A stretch of DNA of 22,523 nucleotides from Thermococci archaeon (lineage in GTDB: Archaea; Methanobacteriota_B; Thermococci; Thermococcales; Thermococcaceae): positions 1-22,523 of the forward strand of contig QMUF01000006.1 in NCBI GenBank assembly GCA_003663525.1, in the 5' to 3' direction. The translations under genes were made by a program, and so were the position numbers. The notes under the pieces are model-generated. The model was not told the origin of the DNA. It saw only the letters and a program-made list of their open reading frames with translations, and ran no database searches. Below are positions 6,994 to 14,425 of this stretch, piece by piece (position 1 is the first letter of the stretch; every line of letters starts with the position of its first letter).

Positions 6994-8576
6994 ATGTCCT
7001 TCCATGGGTTATAATAACCCCATTATTTGGAGCGTTTTCTATGCCAGTAATTAGTTTATTGGGAGGGAAATTTAGAGGACACTGGGCAGTGATAGTGAGT
7101 GGGCTCACATTGGGAATTGCTGCAAAAGTTTTCTACACTATCTGGAAGAGTAATGAAATACTTGTTTACACTTTAGGAGATACAAACCCAATTGGGAATG
7201 GTGTCAAGTTTCCAATCAGAATCATATGGGAAGTAGACTTATTTGGAGCGTTGCTCGCATTAACAGTAACATTTGTTAGTTTTCTAGCTATACTCTACTC
7301 TTTAGAGTATATGAAGCATGATACTGGCTTGGACAAATACTATGCCTTAACACTCGTTTTAGAACTTGGAATGATTGGGATAGTGATTACTGGGGACATT
7401 TTCAACTTTTACGTGTTCCTTGAGATAATGAGCATAGCCAGTTATGCATTAGTGGCATTCAGAAATGATACTTGGGAAGGAATTGAAGCAGGAGTTAAAT
7501 ATATGTTTGTAGGCTCTCTTGCAAGTTCTTTTATTCTACTTGGAATTGCTCTTTTGTATGGACAGTATGGAACACTTACGATGGCTTACTTGGCAATGAA
7601 AATAGCTGAAAATCCAACCCTTATAAGCAAGGTAGCTCTTGCTTTTTTGGTTGGAGGGTTATTATTCAAGAGTGGTGCAGTTCCAGTTCATATGTGGCTT
7701 TCTGATGCTCATCCAGCAGCTCCAAGTTCTATTTCAGCAATGCTTTCTGGACTTGTTATAAAGGCAGGCGGTGTTTATGCTATAGCAAGGATAATCTTTG
7801 GAATCTTTAACCCGGGATTACATAGTTATCTTAAAGCATTTGATATGCCTGCCCTTAATTTGAACACTCTTGGATGGATAATAATATTCTTTGCTTGCTT
7901 GACATTGGTTATTGGAAATGCAATGGCAGTGGTTCAGAATGATATGAAAAGACTTTTTGCTTTTTCGAGTGTGGGTCAAATTGGGTACATTCTTCTCGGA
8001 TTTGGAATTGGTATAGTAGCATATGGTGACAAAATAGGAGAAATCGCTTTGACTGGGGCTGTGTATCATATAGTTAATCATGCTGTCATAAAGGGTCTGC
8101 TCTTTTTCATAGCTGGAGCTGTTATTCATCAAGTTGGGACAAAGAACTTAAATGAACTTAGTGGATTGGCGAGGAGAATGCCGTTCACAACTCTCTCATT
8201 TATCATAGGAGCAGCTGCGATAATAGGACTTCCCCCATTAAATGGTTTTGCAAGTAAGTGGCTCATATATGAGAGTTCTGCAATGTATAACCCAATCTTG
8301 GCGGTGATTGCAGTAATCGGCACTGTGTTTTCATTGGCAGCTTACACAAGGGTGTTGTTTACCTTCTTAGGCGTCGAAAGTGAGAAGGTTAAAATGGTAA
8401 AAGAGCCTGGAAATGCAATGATTGTTCCAATGCTGGTGTTAGTTATAATTATACTTGTAATGGGCATTTTGTCGTGGCAAATAAGTGACAAGATAATGCT
8501 GCCCACAGCAAAAATGCTAGAGCAGCTCAATGGGGAATACATAATGGCACTTTTAAAGTTCATAGGGGGTGGGTGA
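6990..8576 (+). CDS. mbhH: Mbh operon 1 subunit H (MrpD/NuoM-like ion-pumping subunit)
   Basis: The 528-residue antiporter-like subunit has about 14 helices and is homologous to MrpD and to NuoL/M/N of complex I. Conserved charged residues are visible: Glu145 in FLEIMS (TM5), Lys227 in FKSGAVPVHMW (TM7), Lys258 in VIKAGGVY (TM8), and HIVNHAVIK further on, followed by LPPLNGFASKWLIYE. The Lys227-Lys258 spacing of 31 equals that of E. coli NuoM K234-K265. In P. furiosus Mbh this subunit is the proposed proton channel coupled to H2 production. ATGA overlap with mbhG. Compare operon 2 H, which lacks the TM8 lysine. Confidence 0.93.
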   Translation: MNVLPWVIITPLFGAFSMPVISLLGGKFRGHWAVIVSGLTLGIAAKVFYTIWKSNEILVYTLGDTNPIGNGVKFPIRIIWEVDLFGALLALTVTFVSFLAILYSLEYMKHDTGLDKYYALTLVLELGMIGIVITGDIFNFYVFLEIMSIASYALVAFRNDTWEGIEAGVKYMFVGSLASSFILLGIALLYGQYGTLTMAYLAMKIAENPTLISKVALAFLVGGLLFKSGAVPVHMWLSDAHPAAPSSISAMLSGLVIKAGGVYAIARIIFGIFNPGLHSYLKAFDMPALNLNTLGWIIIFFACLTLVIGNAMAVVQNDMKRLFAFSSVGQIGYILLGFGIGIVAYGDKIGEIALTGAVYHIVNHAVIKGLLFFIAGAVIHQVGTKNLNELSGLARRMPFTTLSFIIGAAAIIGLPPLNGFASKWLIYESSAMYNPILAVIAVIGTVFSLAAYTRVLFTFLGVESEKVKMVKEPGNAMIVPMLVLVIIILVMGILSWQISDKIMLPTAKMLEQLNGEYIMALLKFIGGG

Positions 8577-8577
8577 T

Positions 8578-8925
8578 GTGTTTGGTTATTGGGATGCCCT
8601 TTACTTCATTTATGCTTTTATCATTGGATTATTAATCAGCTACTTACTAATGAAATGGGCTGAGAAGGCAAGCGTTGGTACTAGGAAGGAAGGGGATGGG
8701 TCTAAGATTTATATAAGTGGTGAAGATCAGGACAAGGTTATCCCTCAATTTGAGCATCTTCAAGGATATTTCACAGGAAGACATGTCATGTGGGGCTTCA
8801 TTAGAGGAATAAACAAGATGTTCTTGACATTTAGAAGGGAGCATACTGGATTATTGACAGATTATGTTAGCTACCTACTGATCACTGTAGCGATAGTGCT
8901 GGGGGTCATGGTTATTTGGGGGTGA
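8578..8925 (+). CDS. mbhI: Mbh operon 1 subunit I (bridging membrane subunit)
   Basis: About 115 residues, with one N-terminal and one C-terminal hydrophobic helix flanking a polar segment (YISGEDQDK, then GYFTGRHVMWGFIRGINKMF). In the known Mbh architecture this subunit links the hydrogenase half to the antiporter half. The GTG at 8578 follows a G-rich ribosome binding site (GGGGGTGGGTGAT) and lies 1 base after the mbhH stop. A GTG at 8569 in the same frame is possible but would lie in the ribosome binding site. No ATG is available near the start. Confidence 0.78.
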   Translation: MFGYWDALYFIYAFIIGLLISYLLMKWAEKASVGTRKEGDGSKIYISGEDQDKVIPQFEHLQGYFTGRHVMWGFIRGINKMFLTFRREHTGLLTDYVSYLLITVAIVLGVMVIWG

Positions 8926-8929
8926 GGAG

Positions 8930-9400
8930 ATGAGCGAGAGGAAAATTCTTGAAAGAAGAATATCAAAGCTTTGTAAATATCTTGGAAGGTCACCATGGGT
9001 ATTTCATGTTAACAGCGGTTAGTGTAATGGATGTGATATTGAAATAATCGCCGCATTAACCCCACGATATGATGCCGAAAGGTTCGGTGTTAAGTTGGTA
9101 GGTACGCCAAGGCATGCAGACATTTTACTCGTTACCGGGCCAATAACTGACCAAAGTCTTGAGAGAGTTAAGTTGATTTATGAACAGACTCCAGATCCCA
9201 AAGTTGTGGTTGCTATTGGGGCCTGTCCCACAGGAGGGAGTGTATTCTTTGAGAGTCCCTTCACGAATGCTCCTCTTGATAGACATATCCCTGTAGATGT
9301 TTTTATTCCTGGATGTCCTCCAAGGCCCGAGGCAGTTTTATATGGGGTAGTCTTGGGCCTAGAGAAGTTTATAAAGAAGATAGAAGGTGAGAAAGAATGA
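8930..9400 (+). pseudogene. mbhJ: Mbh operon 1 subunit J ([NiFe]-hydrogenase small subunit), interrupted by in-frame TAG
   Basis: From the ATG at 8930 (behind GGGGTGAGGAG, 4 bases after mbhI) the frame reads MSERKILERRISKL, then GRSPWVFHVNSG, then TAG at 9020-9022 (codon 31), then CNGCDIEI and on without interruption to a TGA at 9398-9400. Known MbhJ proteins and the operon 2 copy have Ser at the stop position (GSCNGCD). All four Cys ligands of the proximal [4Fe-4S] cluster (CNGC, GACPTGG, PGCPPRPE) lie after the stop. The rest shows normal family conservation, so the lesion is recent, a sequencing error, or suppressed in some way. Re-initiation downstream is implausible: the first in-frame candidate (TTG at 9095) lies past CNGC. 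Without this subunit electrons cannot reach the NiFe site of MbhL. The next gene overlaps as ATGA and has its own ribosome binding site. Confidence 0.9.
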
Positions 9401-9921
9401 CTCCAGAGGAATTAATTAAGAGGATTAAAGAGAGATTTGAAGTTGAAATTTACACTTCACAAACTAAAACTCTTCATCCACGAGAGAGAATTTGGATCGA
9501 GGTTAGTAGGAATGACTTTAAGGAACTTATGAAGTATTTCCAAGAAATAGATCCTCATGCCCAGTTTTCAATAATAATCGGGGAGGATAGAGGAGATCAT
9601 TTAAGTGCTACATATCATTTGGAACTTTTCTGTGAAAATAGTCCGAGCCTTTCAGTTGCAGTAATTACCTCATGTCCAAAAGAAGATCCTAAGATACCAT
9701 CTCTGGGGGATGTGTTTCCAAGTTCAGTTCCATATGAGAGAGAGAATCAGGAGTTTCTTGGCATAATATTTGAGGGTATACCAGATCCAAGAAGACTTTT
9801 CCTTCCAGATGATTTTCCAGAGGGAATCTATCCACTAAGGTTGGATGAAAAGGGAATAACACCAGAAATGGTAAAAAACGCAGGTCATCCCTACAAAATT
9901 AAGAAGGAGGGTTCAAAATGA
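9397..9921 (+). CDS. mbhK: Mbh operon 1 subunit K (NuoC-like, 30 kDa type)
   Basis: The 174-residue soluble protein is related to NuoC/EchD-type subunits that pack against the large subunit. The C-terminal signature is visible: VPYERENQEFLGIIFEGIPD followed by RLFLPDDFPEGIYPLR (residues ~108-150). The ATG overlaps the mbhJ stop and has an AGGTGAG site 8 bases upstream, so it could initiate even if ribosomes stop early in mbhJ. No redox motif is expected or seen. Confidence 0.9.
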   Translation: MTPEELIKRIKERFEVEIYTSQTKTLHPRERIWIEVSRNDFKELMKYFQEIDPHAQFSIIIGEDRGDHLSATYHLELFCENSPSLSVAVITSCPKEDPKIPSLGDVFPSSVPYERENQEFLGIIFEGIPDPRRLFLPDDFPEGIYPLRLDEKGITPEMVKNAGHPYKIKKEGSK

Positions 9922-11210
9922 ACAGTAGAATTGAATATTGGGTTAAAATTCCTATTGGACCAATTCACCCAGCACTGGAGGAGCCAGAGAAGTTCATCAT
10001 AACCCTTGACGGCGAGCGTATTATACATGTTGATATTAAGCTTGGTTATAATTTGAGAGGTCTTGAATGGATAGCTATGAGAAGAAACTACATCCAACTG
10101 CTTTATTTAGTTGAAAGAATTTGTGGGATATGTTCTTTTTCTCACAACCACACTTACACCAGAGCTGTTGAAGAAATGGCTGGTATTGAAGTGCCTGAAA
10201 GGGCAGAATACATCAGAGCAATTATTGGAGAATTGGAGAGAATCCACTCACATCTACTCAATCTCGGAGTAGTTGGCCATGCAATAGGATATGACACGGT
10301 TCTCCATCTAAGTTGGCTTGCTAGGGAAAGAGTAATGGACATCTTAGAGGCAATTGGTGGGAACAGGGTAAACTATGCTATGAACACTATTGGAGGGGTT
10401 AGAAGAGATATAGAAGAAAAACACAAAAGAATGATTCTTGAGATGATAAGGTATTACCGCGAGGAAGTAATGCCAAAGGTAGAGGAAATCTTCCTTTATG
10501 ATCCTACAGTAGAAGCTCGTTTGAGAGATGCGGGGGTTATTCCAAAGAGAATTGCACTTGAGTATAGTGCTCAAGGGCCAACAGCAAGAGGGAGCGGTAT
10601 TAAAAAAGATGTGAGGTATAATGAGCAGCTTGGTGTTTACCCAGAGTTGGGAATTAGGCCCATAACTCCAAAGGAGTTTACGGGAGTAATTAAGGGAGAT
10701 GTTTTTGACAGAATGGTTGTTAGAGTTGGTGAACTCTGGCAGAGCATGGAGATCATAGAGAAAGCTTTTGATCAAATGCCTGAGGATAAAATAAAAACGT
10801 TTTCTAAGGACAATGTAGCATTAGCTAAATTAAAAAAAGCTGAAGGAGCTGGAATTGGCAGATATGAAGCTCCTAGGGGAGAAACTATTCACTATGTAAG
10901 GGCAAACCCTGGAACTGATGGACCTGCAAAATGGAAGGCAAGAGAACCTACTTTTCCGAACTTGTTTGCAGTTGCGAGAGCTTTGGTGGGAGAACAGCTT
11001 GCAGACGTGCCAGTAGCAATAGCATCAATTGACCCATGCTTGAGCTGTACTGATAGAGTTGCTATCATAGACTCAAAAACGGGCAAAAAGAAGGTATTGA
11101 CTGAAAAGGATTTGCTCAAAGCCTCAATAGAAAAGACAAAAGAAATTAACCCAAATATAAAGGCAAAGCCTGAAGCAGTAGGAGGTATATGTGGAGGTGT
11201 GAGACTATGA
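9918..11210 (+). CDS. mbhL: Mbh operon 1 subunit L ([NiFe]-hydrogenase large, catalytic subunit)
   Basis: The 430-residue group 4 [NiFe]-hydrogenase large subunit produces H2 at its NiFe(CN)2CO centre. All four ligands are present: ERICGICSFSH gives Cys69 and Cys72, and DPCLSCTDR gives Cys374 and Cys377. Glu22 in HPALEEP corresponds to the conserved Glu before Pro proposed for proton transfer. The length and the C-terminal tail after DPCxxC closely resemble P. furiosus MbhL. The tail may be removed or retained during maturation; maturation genes (hyp) are not in the window. ATGA overlap with mbhK, ribosome binding site AAGGAGGG. The gene looks fully functional although its partner mbhJ is interrupted. 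Confidence 0.95.
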   Translation: MNSRIEYWVKIPIGPIHPALEEPEKFIITLDGERIIHVDIKLGYNLRGLEWIAMRRNYIQLLYLVERICGICSFSHNHTYTRAVEEMAGIEVPERAEYIRAIIGELERIHSHLLNLGVVGHAIGYDTVLHLSWLARERVMDILEAIGGNRVNYAMNTIGGVRRDIEEKHKRMILEMIRYYREEVMPKVEEIFLYDPTVEARLRDAGVIPKRIALEYSAQGPTARGSGIKKDVRYNEQLGVYPELGIRPITPKEFTGVIKGDVFDRMVVRVGELWQSMEIIEKAFDQMPEDKIKTFSKDNVALAKLKKAEGAGIGRYEAPRGETIHYVRANPGTDGPAKWKAREPTFPNLFAVARALVGEQLADVPVAIASIDPCLSCTDRVAIIDSKTGKKKVLTEKDLLKASIEKTKEINPNIKAKPEAVGGICGGVRL

Positions 11211-12196
11211 ACGTTCTGTGTACTACTGTGGGGTTAATTGCTATTTATCTTTACGTCTCTTTCGTTTCCCTTGTATGGGATGGTTTAGACAGAAGATTAG
11301 TTGCCAGAATGCAAAGAAGGGTGGGTCCTCCCCTGCTTCAACCTTTCTATGATTTCTTAAAACTTGTTAGTAAAGAATCAATAATCCCAAGGGATTCCAA
11401 TAAGATGTTTGAAGCTTCTCCAATCCTAGCGTTAGCTGCATCAATAACCCTTTTAGCATACACTCCGATTGGATTTGGTCCAATTCTTGCCACAAAGGGA
11501 GATGTACTTGTATTTATCTATCTCCTTGCATTAATAGCTTTCATAAGAGTAATTGGTGCAGTAAGCTCAGGCTCTCCATATGCTCAAATAGGGGCTCAAA
11601 GAGAAGTTATTATGCTAGCCTCAAGAGAAGCACCAATGATGCTTGGGCTCTTTGCAATATTGTGGCGTTTGGCCAAACTTGATGTAGAAAGACCTTTTAG
11701 TCTTGAGACACTTTACCAGCACAATATATGGGAAATTGGAACTCCATTGACAATTGTAGGCAGTTTAGTTCTTTTAATAGTGTTTGTCTTTTGGCTTGCA
11801 AGTGAGATTGAAGTTGGTTATTTCAATATTCCTGAGGCAGAAACGGAGGTTGCAGAAGGACCTATGGCAGAATACAGTGGTAGACACTTGGCATTGTTTA
11901 AACTAAGCAATTCATTAAAAGAGTATGCAAGTGCCAGTTTAGTAGTGGCAATGTTCTTCCCGTGGGGACTCAGTCAATACTTAGGAATAAGTGGTATAGA
12001 AGCTATGCTGGTGGATTTAGTCTTTCACACAATAAAAGTCTTTATGATACTCTTTGTTAGCATGAGTCTATTCAGGGCCATTACAGGAAGACTTAGAGTG
12101 ACTCAAGCTGTTAATTTGTTCTGGAGCAGAATACTGTCTGCAAGCATAATAGGGGCAATATTATTAGTGATAGACATCTTGGGGGTGATTGGATGA
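11207..12196 (+). CDS. mbhM: Mbh operon 1 subunit M (NuoH-like membrane anchor)
   Basis: The 329-residue protein has about eight membrane helices and is homologous to NuoH/EchB. Family blocks: RRLVARMQRRVGPPLLQPFYD near the N-terminus, SGSPYAQIGAQREVIM in the middle, and the acidic loop PEAETEVAEGPMAEYSGRH, which lies at the interface with the hydrogenase arm. It anchors the hydrogenase module and contains part of the proton entry path. The ATG at 11207 overlaps the mbhL stop and follows GGAGGTGTGAG; an ORF start at 11189 lies inside mbhL and has no such site. Confidence 0.93.
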   Translation: MNVLCTTVGLIAIYLYVSFVSLVWDGLDRRLVARMQRRVGPPLLQPFYDFLKLVSKESIIPRDSNKMFEASPILALAASITLLAYTPIGFGPILATKGDVLVFIYLLALIAFIRVIGAVSSGSPYAQIGAQREVIMLASREAPMMLGLFAILWRLAKLDVERPFSLETLYQHNIWEIGTPLTIVGSLVLLIVFVFWLASEIEVGYFNIPEAETEVAEGPMAEYSGRHLALFKLSNSLKEYASASLVVAMFFPWGLSQYLGISGIEAMLVDLVFHTIKVFMILFVSMSLFRAITGRLRVTQAVNLFWSRILSASIIGAILLVIDILGVIG

Positions 12197-12762
12197 AAGT
12201 TCCTCCAACACTCTCAGTAGTTTTAAGAAACCTCTTTAAAAACCCAGCTACAAACCCGTTTCCCAAAAGTGAGCCTGTTCCCATTCCTGAAGGTTTTAGG
12301 GGAAAACTGGTATATCACGTTGACAAGTGTATCGGGTGTAAATTGTGTATGAATGTATGCCCGGCGGGAGTATTCGAGTACGTCCCAGAAATAAAGAAAG
12401 TAACGCTTTGGTTAGGGAGATGTGTTTTCTGTCAGCAGTGTGTAGATGTATGTCCCGTAAATGCTTTAGAGATGAGTGATGAGTTCCTCTTGGCTACTTA
12501 TGATAAATGCGATGATAACCTAAGGTGGCTCAAAAATGAAGAAATTGAAGAGATGATCGCTCAAAAGAGCGGGAAAACAAAGAAATATCGTATAATTGCA
12601 GAAAAGTGTAAAGGTTGTACTTTGTGTGCAAGAAACTGCCCTCAAAATGCTATTGAAGGAGCTCCTAGAGTAGTTCATAAAATTAACCCCGAGAAGTGTA
12701 TTGGATGCGGTATTTGTGCTACAATATGTAAGTTTAGCGCAATAGAAGAGTACGAAGAGTGA
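12193..12762 (+). CDS. mbhN: Mbh operon 1 subunit N, polyferredoxin with an extra 2x[4Fe-4S] C-terminal domain
   Basis: The 189-residue ferredoxin-type subunit relays electrons from ferredoxin toward the small subunit. The standard NuoI-like part has two [4Fe-4S] motifs: Cys46/49/52/56 (KCIGCKLCMNVCP) and Cys77/80/83/87 (RCVFCQQCVDVCP). After the usual SDEFLLATYDK block, a linker of ~20 residues leads to a second bacterial-type ferredoxin domain with two further motifs, Cys139/142/145/149 (KCKGCTLCARNCP) and Cys169/172/175/179 (KCIGCGICATICK). The operon 2 copy and P. furiosus MbhN, as I know it, end near the linker. The extension resembles the C-terminal ferredoxin domain of NuoF/HndC-type diaphorase subunits. 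That is inference from the motif spacing and the VHKINPEKC linker. Last gene of the operon. Confidence 0.92.
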   Translation: MKVPPTLSVVLRNLFKNPATNPFPKSEPVPIPEGFRGKLVYHVDKCIGCKLCMNVCPAGVFEYVPEIKKVTLWLGRCVFCQQCVDVCPVNALEMSDEFLLATYDKCDDNLRWLKNEEIEEMIAQKSGKTKKYRIIAEKCKGCTLCARNCPQNAIEGAPRVVHKINPEKCIGCGICATICKFSAIEEYEE

Positions 12763-12780
12763 TTTTTTCTTTTATTTATG
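12763..12780 (+). terminator. oligo-T terminator after operon 1
   Basis: The run TTTTTTCTTTTATTT begins one base after the mbhN stop. It is a typical archaeal intrinsic terminator without a hairpin and separates the two hydrogenase operons. Confidence 0.55.
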
Positions 12781-12928
12781 TTAATTTTTCAGGTAGCCCT
12801 TAACTTGTGTACATTTATGATTATTGTTCTTGTGATTTCTTACTTTACTGATCAATTTAGTTCATTATTGTTAGAATATGTTTCATTTTATGTAAAAAGT
12901 TGTCACTTTTATATTTGTCAAATTTCAT

Positions 12929-12945
12929 GTTTTTAACCTTTCGTT
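12929..12945 (+). promoter_or_regulatory. perfect extended SurR operator upstream of operon 2
   Basis: GTTTTTAACCTTTCGTT matches GTTn3AACn5GTT exactly, the extended SurR recognition motif of Thermococcales. It lies 5 bases before the TATA box, the position from which SurR activates transcription. This implies operon 2 is switched on without sulfur, like a hydrogenase operon. Confidence 0.7.
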
Positions 12946-12949
12946 AAAG

Positions 12950-12963
12950 AAATATATTTAATA
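12950..12963 (+). promoter_or_regulatory. TATA box of operon 2
   Basis: AAATATATTTAATA, immediately downstream of the SurR site and about 85 bases before the mbhA start of operon 2. The predicted start of transcription is near 12983-12988, giving a leader of ~55-60 nt. Upstream DNA (12781-12928) is AT-rich and shows no gene. Confidence 0.6.
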
Positions 12964-13013
12964 GGATTTGGATAAGCGAATAATGGAATTAGCTTGAAAT
13001 ACGCTCCTAAAAA

Positions 13014-13024
13014 GGTTTAGAACC
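13014..13024 (+). promoter_or_regulatory. GGTTTAGAACC palindrome in the operon 2 leader
   Basis: The inverted repeat GGTT-TAG-AACC contains a GTTn3AAC SurR core and ends 18 bases before the operon 2 start codon. It lies downstream of the predicted transcription start. A related sequence (TTTAGACTTAACCTAAA) sits at the same place before operon 1, but without the perfect core. It could be an operator or an RNA element. Confidence 0.35.
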
Positions 13025-13042
13025 TAAAGCTGAGGTGAGAAA

Positions 13043-13546
13043 ATGTCCTTTACAACATCTTTCCTTTGGTCGTTAATTGTGTACCTTGTTTTGACTGCAG
13101 GTTCGGGCAGTATTTTACTATGGAGTCCAGAAGAGCTAATAGCTGGCATTGTAATAGCAGCACTAATAGGCTATGCTACGAGAAATATAATGAGTGAAAG
13201 GCTGGATTATTTCTTTAATCCAAAGAGATGGGTGCTTTTCATTATATATGCTTTAGGACCATTTTTCCTTGCTATGGCAAGAGCAAACCTTGACGTCGCA
13301 TATAGAGTTATTACCGGTAAGATAAGACCAGGGATTGTCAGAATTTCTCCAAACCTAACTAGAGATGAAAGCAGAACCCTCTTAGCAAACTCAATAACTC
13401 TAACACCGGGAACATTCACTCTAGAGATCGATGAAGAGGGTAATTTCTATGTTCATTGGATTAATGTACCTCCCGGAAAAGAAAAACCAACTCCTGAAGA
13501 ACTTTGTGGATATTTACCAAAGTGGGCAAGGAGGATTGGAGAATGA
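13043..13546 (+). CDS. Mbh-like operon 2 subunit A (MrpE/MnhE-like)
   Basis: The 167-residue MnhE-family membrane protein opens the second operon. It shares with operon 1 MbhA the blocks ANLDVAYRVITGKI, NSITLTPGTFTLE and YVHWINV. The ATG follows GAGGTGAG. Same role in the antiporter module. The N-terminal helices are less similar to operon 1 than the soluble C-terminus is. Confidence 0.9.
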   Translation: MSFTTSFLWSLIVYLVLTAGSGSILLWSPEELIAGIVIAALIGYATRNIMSERLDYFFNPKRWVLFIIYALGPFFLAMARANLDVAYRVITGKIRPGIVRISPNLTRDESRTLLANSITLTPGTFTLEIDEEGNFYVHWINVPPGKEKPTPEELCGYLPKWARRIGE

Positions 13547-13818
13547 CACCTGAAAGTATATTTATGGTTGCAATGGTGTTTCTCTTCATTTCAGCTACAC
13601 TAACTATGATAAGAATGCTGATTGGACCAACCATCCCTGATAGAGCAGTGGCATTGGATGCTCTAACAACAACAACTGCTGGAGCCATGGTTCTTTATGG
13701 AATTATCACAAAACAGGCAGTCATGATTGATGTTGCTCTAGTTTACGCAGTTCTTAGTTATATTGCAACCCTTTACATAGCCAGATATCTAGTAAAGAAG
13801 AGGGTGGGATTGGCATGA
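13543..13818 (+). CDS. Mbh-like operon 2 subunit B (MrpF/MnhF-like)
   Basis: The 91-residue protein has three membrane helices and IGPTIPDRAVALDALTT plus MIDVALVYAVLSYIATLYIA. The ATG at 13543 overlaps the subunit A stop (ATGA) behind AAGGAGG; a longer frame from 13504 lies in subunit A and is rejected. Counterpart of mbhB, with the conserved Asp residues kept. Confidence 0.9.
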   Translation: MTPESIFMVAMVFLFISATLTMIRMLIGPTIPDRAVALDALTTTTAGAMVLYGIITKQAVMIDVALVYAVLSYIATLYIARYLVKKRVGLA

Positions 13819-14165
13819 TTGAGTGGCTATTGTTAGTCTTACTCGCAATTGGAGTTTCATTCAATCTTCTAGCAAGCATTGGGATCCTGAGATTTCCTGA
13901 TGTTTATACAAGGATTCATGCTTCTACAAAGTGTACAACATTTGGGACTATATTCATAGTTCTTGCTGCAGTTACTTATTCAGGATACAATTGGAGACTC
14001 ACTCGTGACGTTGCATGGGTCACAATGGGGGTGCACTCTGCACTAGTACTGATATTCTTAGTATTAACAAATCCAGTAGGAGCTCATGCATTGGGTAGAG
14101 CTGCCAGAAAATCAGGCATAAGGCCACATAGAGCAGTAATAGATGAATTGGAGGGGAGATTATGA
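13815..14165 (+). CDS. Mbh-like operon 2 subunit C (MrpG/MnhG-like)
   Basis: The 116-residue protein has MnhG signatures LASIGILRFPDVYTRIHAST, KCTTFGTIFIV and LTNPVGAHALGRAARKSG. It is five residues shorter than the operon 1 copy. ATGA overlap with subunit B. Antiporter-module membrane subunit. Confidence 0.9.
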   Translation: MIEWLLLVLLAIGVSFNLLASIGILRFPDVYTRIHASTKCTTFGTIFIVLAAVTYSGYNWRLTRDVAWVTMGVHSALVLIFLVLTNPVGAHALGRAARKSGIRPHRAVIDELEGRL

Positions 14166-14425
14166 TCAATGAAACATTTTTTTGGACTATTCAAGTACTA
14201 ATTGCTATAGCTTTGCTTGGAAGTTCAATAGCAGCCATTAGATTCAAGAACTTAATCTCGGCAGTAATTGCAATGGCAGTTTTTAGCTTAGCACTCTCTG
14301 TGGAGTTCTATGTTTTACAAGCTCCTGATGTGGCAATAGCAGAGGCCGGTGTGGGGGCTGGACTAACAACAGCAATGTACCTATTGGCTATAAGAAACAC
14401 TACTGACGAGGAGGTGGTAGAATGA
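14162..14425 (+). CDS. Mbh-like operon 2 subunit D (MrpA C-terminal/DUF4040-like)
   Basis: The 87-residue protein has three helices. The motif QAPDVAIAEAGVGAG is nearly identical to operon 1 MbhD, with the key glutamate kept. The ATG overlaps the subunit C stop behind GGAGGGGAG. Membrane subunit of the Na+/H+ antiporter module. Confidence 0.9.
   Translation: MINETFFWTIQVLIAIALLGSSIAAIRFKNLISAVIAMAVFSLALSVEFYVLQAPDVAIAEAGVGAGLTTAMYLLAIRNTTDEEVVE

Noticed and set aside
9020..9022. TAG as a pyrrolysine or reassigned sense codon
   Set aside because: The position is Ser in homologues, TAG is a normal stop in operon 2 subunit F, and Thermococcales are not known to have pyrrolysine machinery. Sequencing error or nonsense mutation is simpler.
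9095..9400. Independent short protein starting at TTG 9095
   Set aside because: It is only the 3' part of mbhJ, has no ribosome binding site and lacks the CNGC ligands, so it is not a separate gene.
10344..10775. 143-codon minus-strand open frame inside mbhL
   Set aside because: It is antisense to a strongly conserved catalytic gene and shows no recognisable protein features.
12814..12852. C/D-box guide RNA candidate (ATGATTA ... CTGA)
   Set aside because: The C box has a mismatch, the element is too short, and no clear C'/D' pair is seen in AT-rich DNA.
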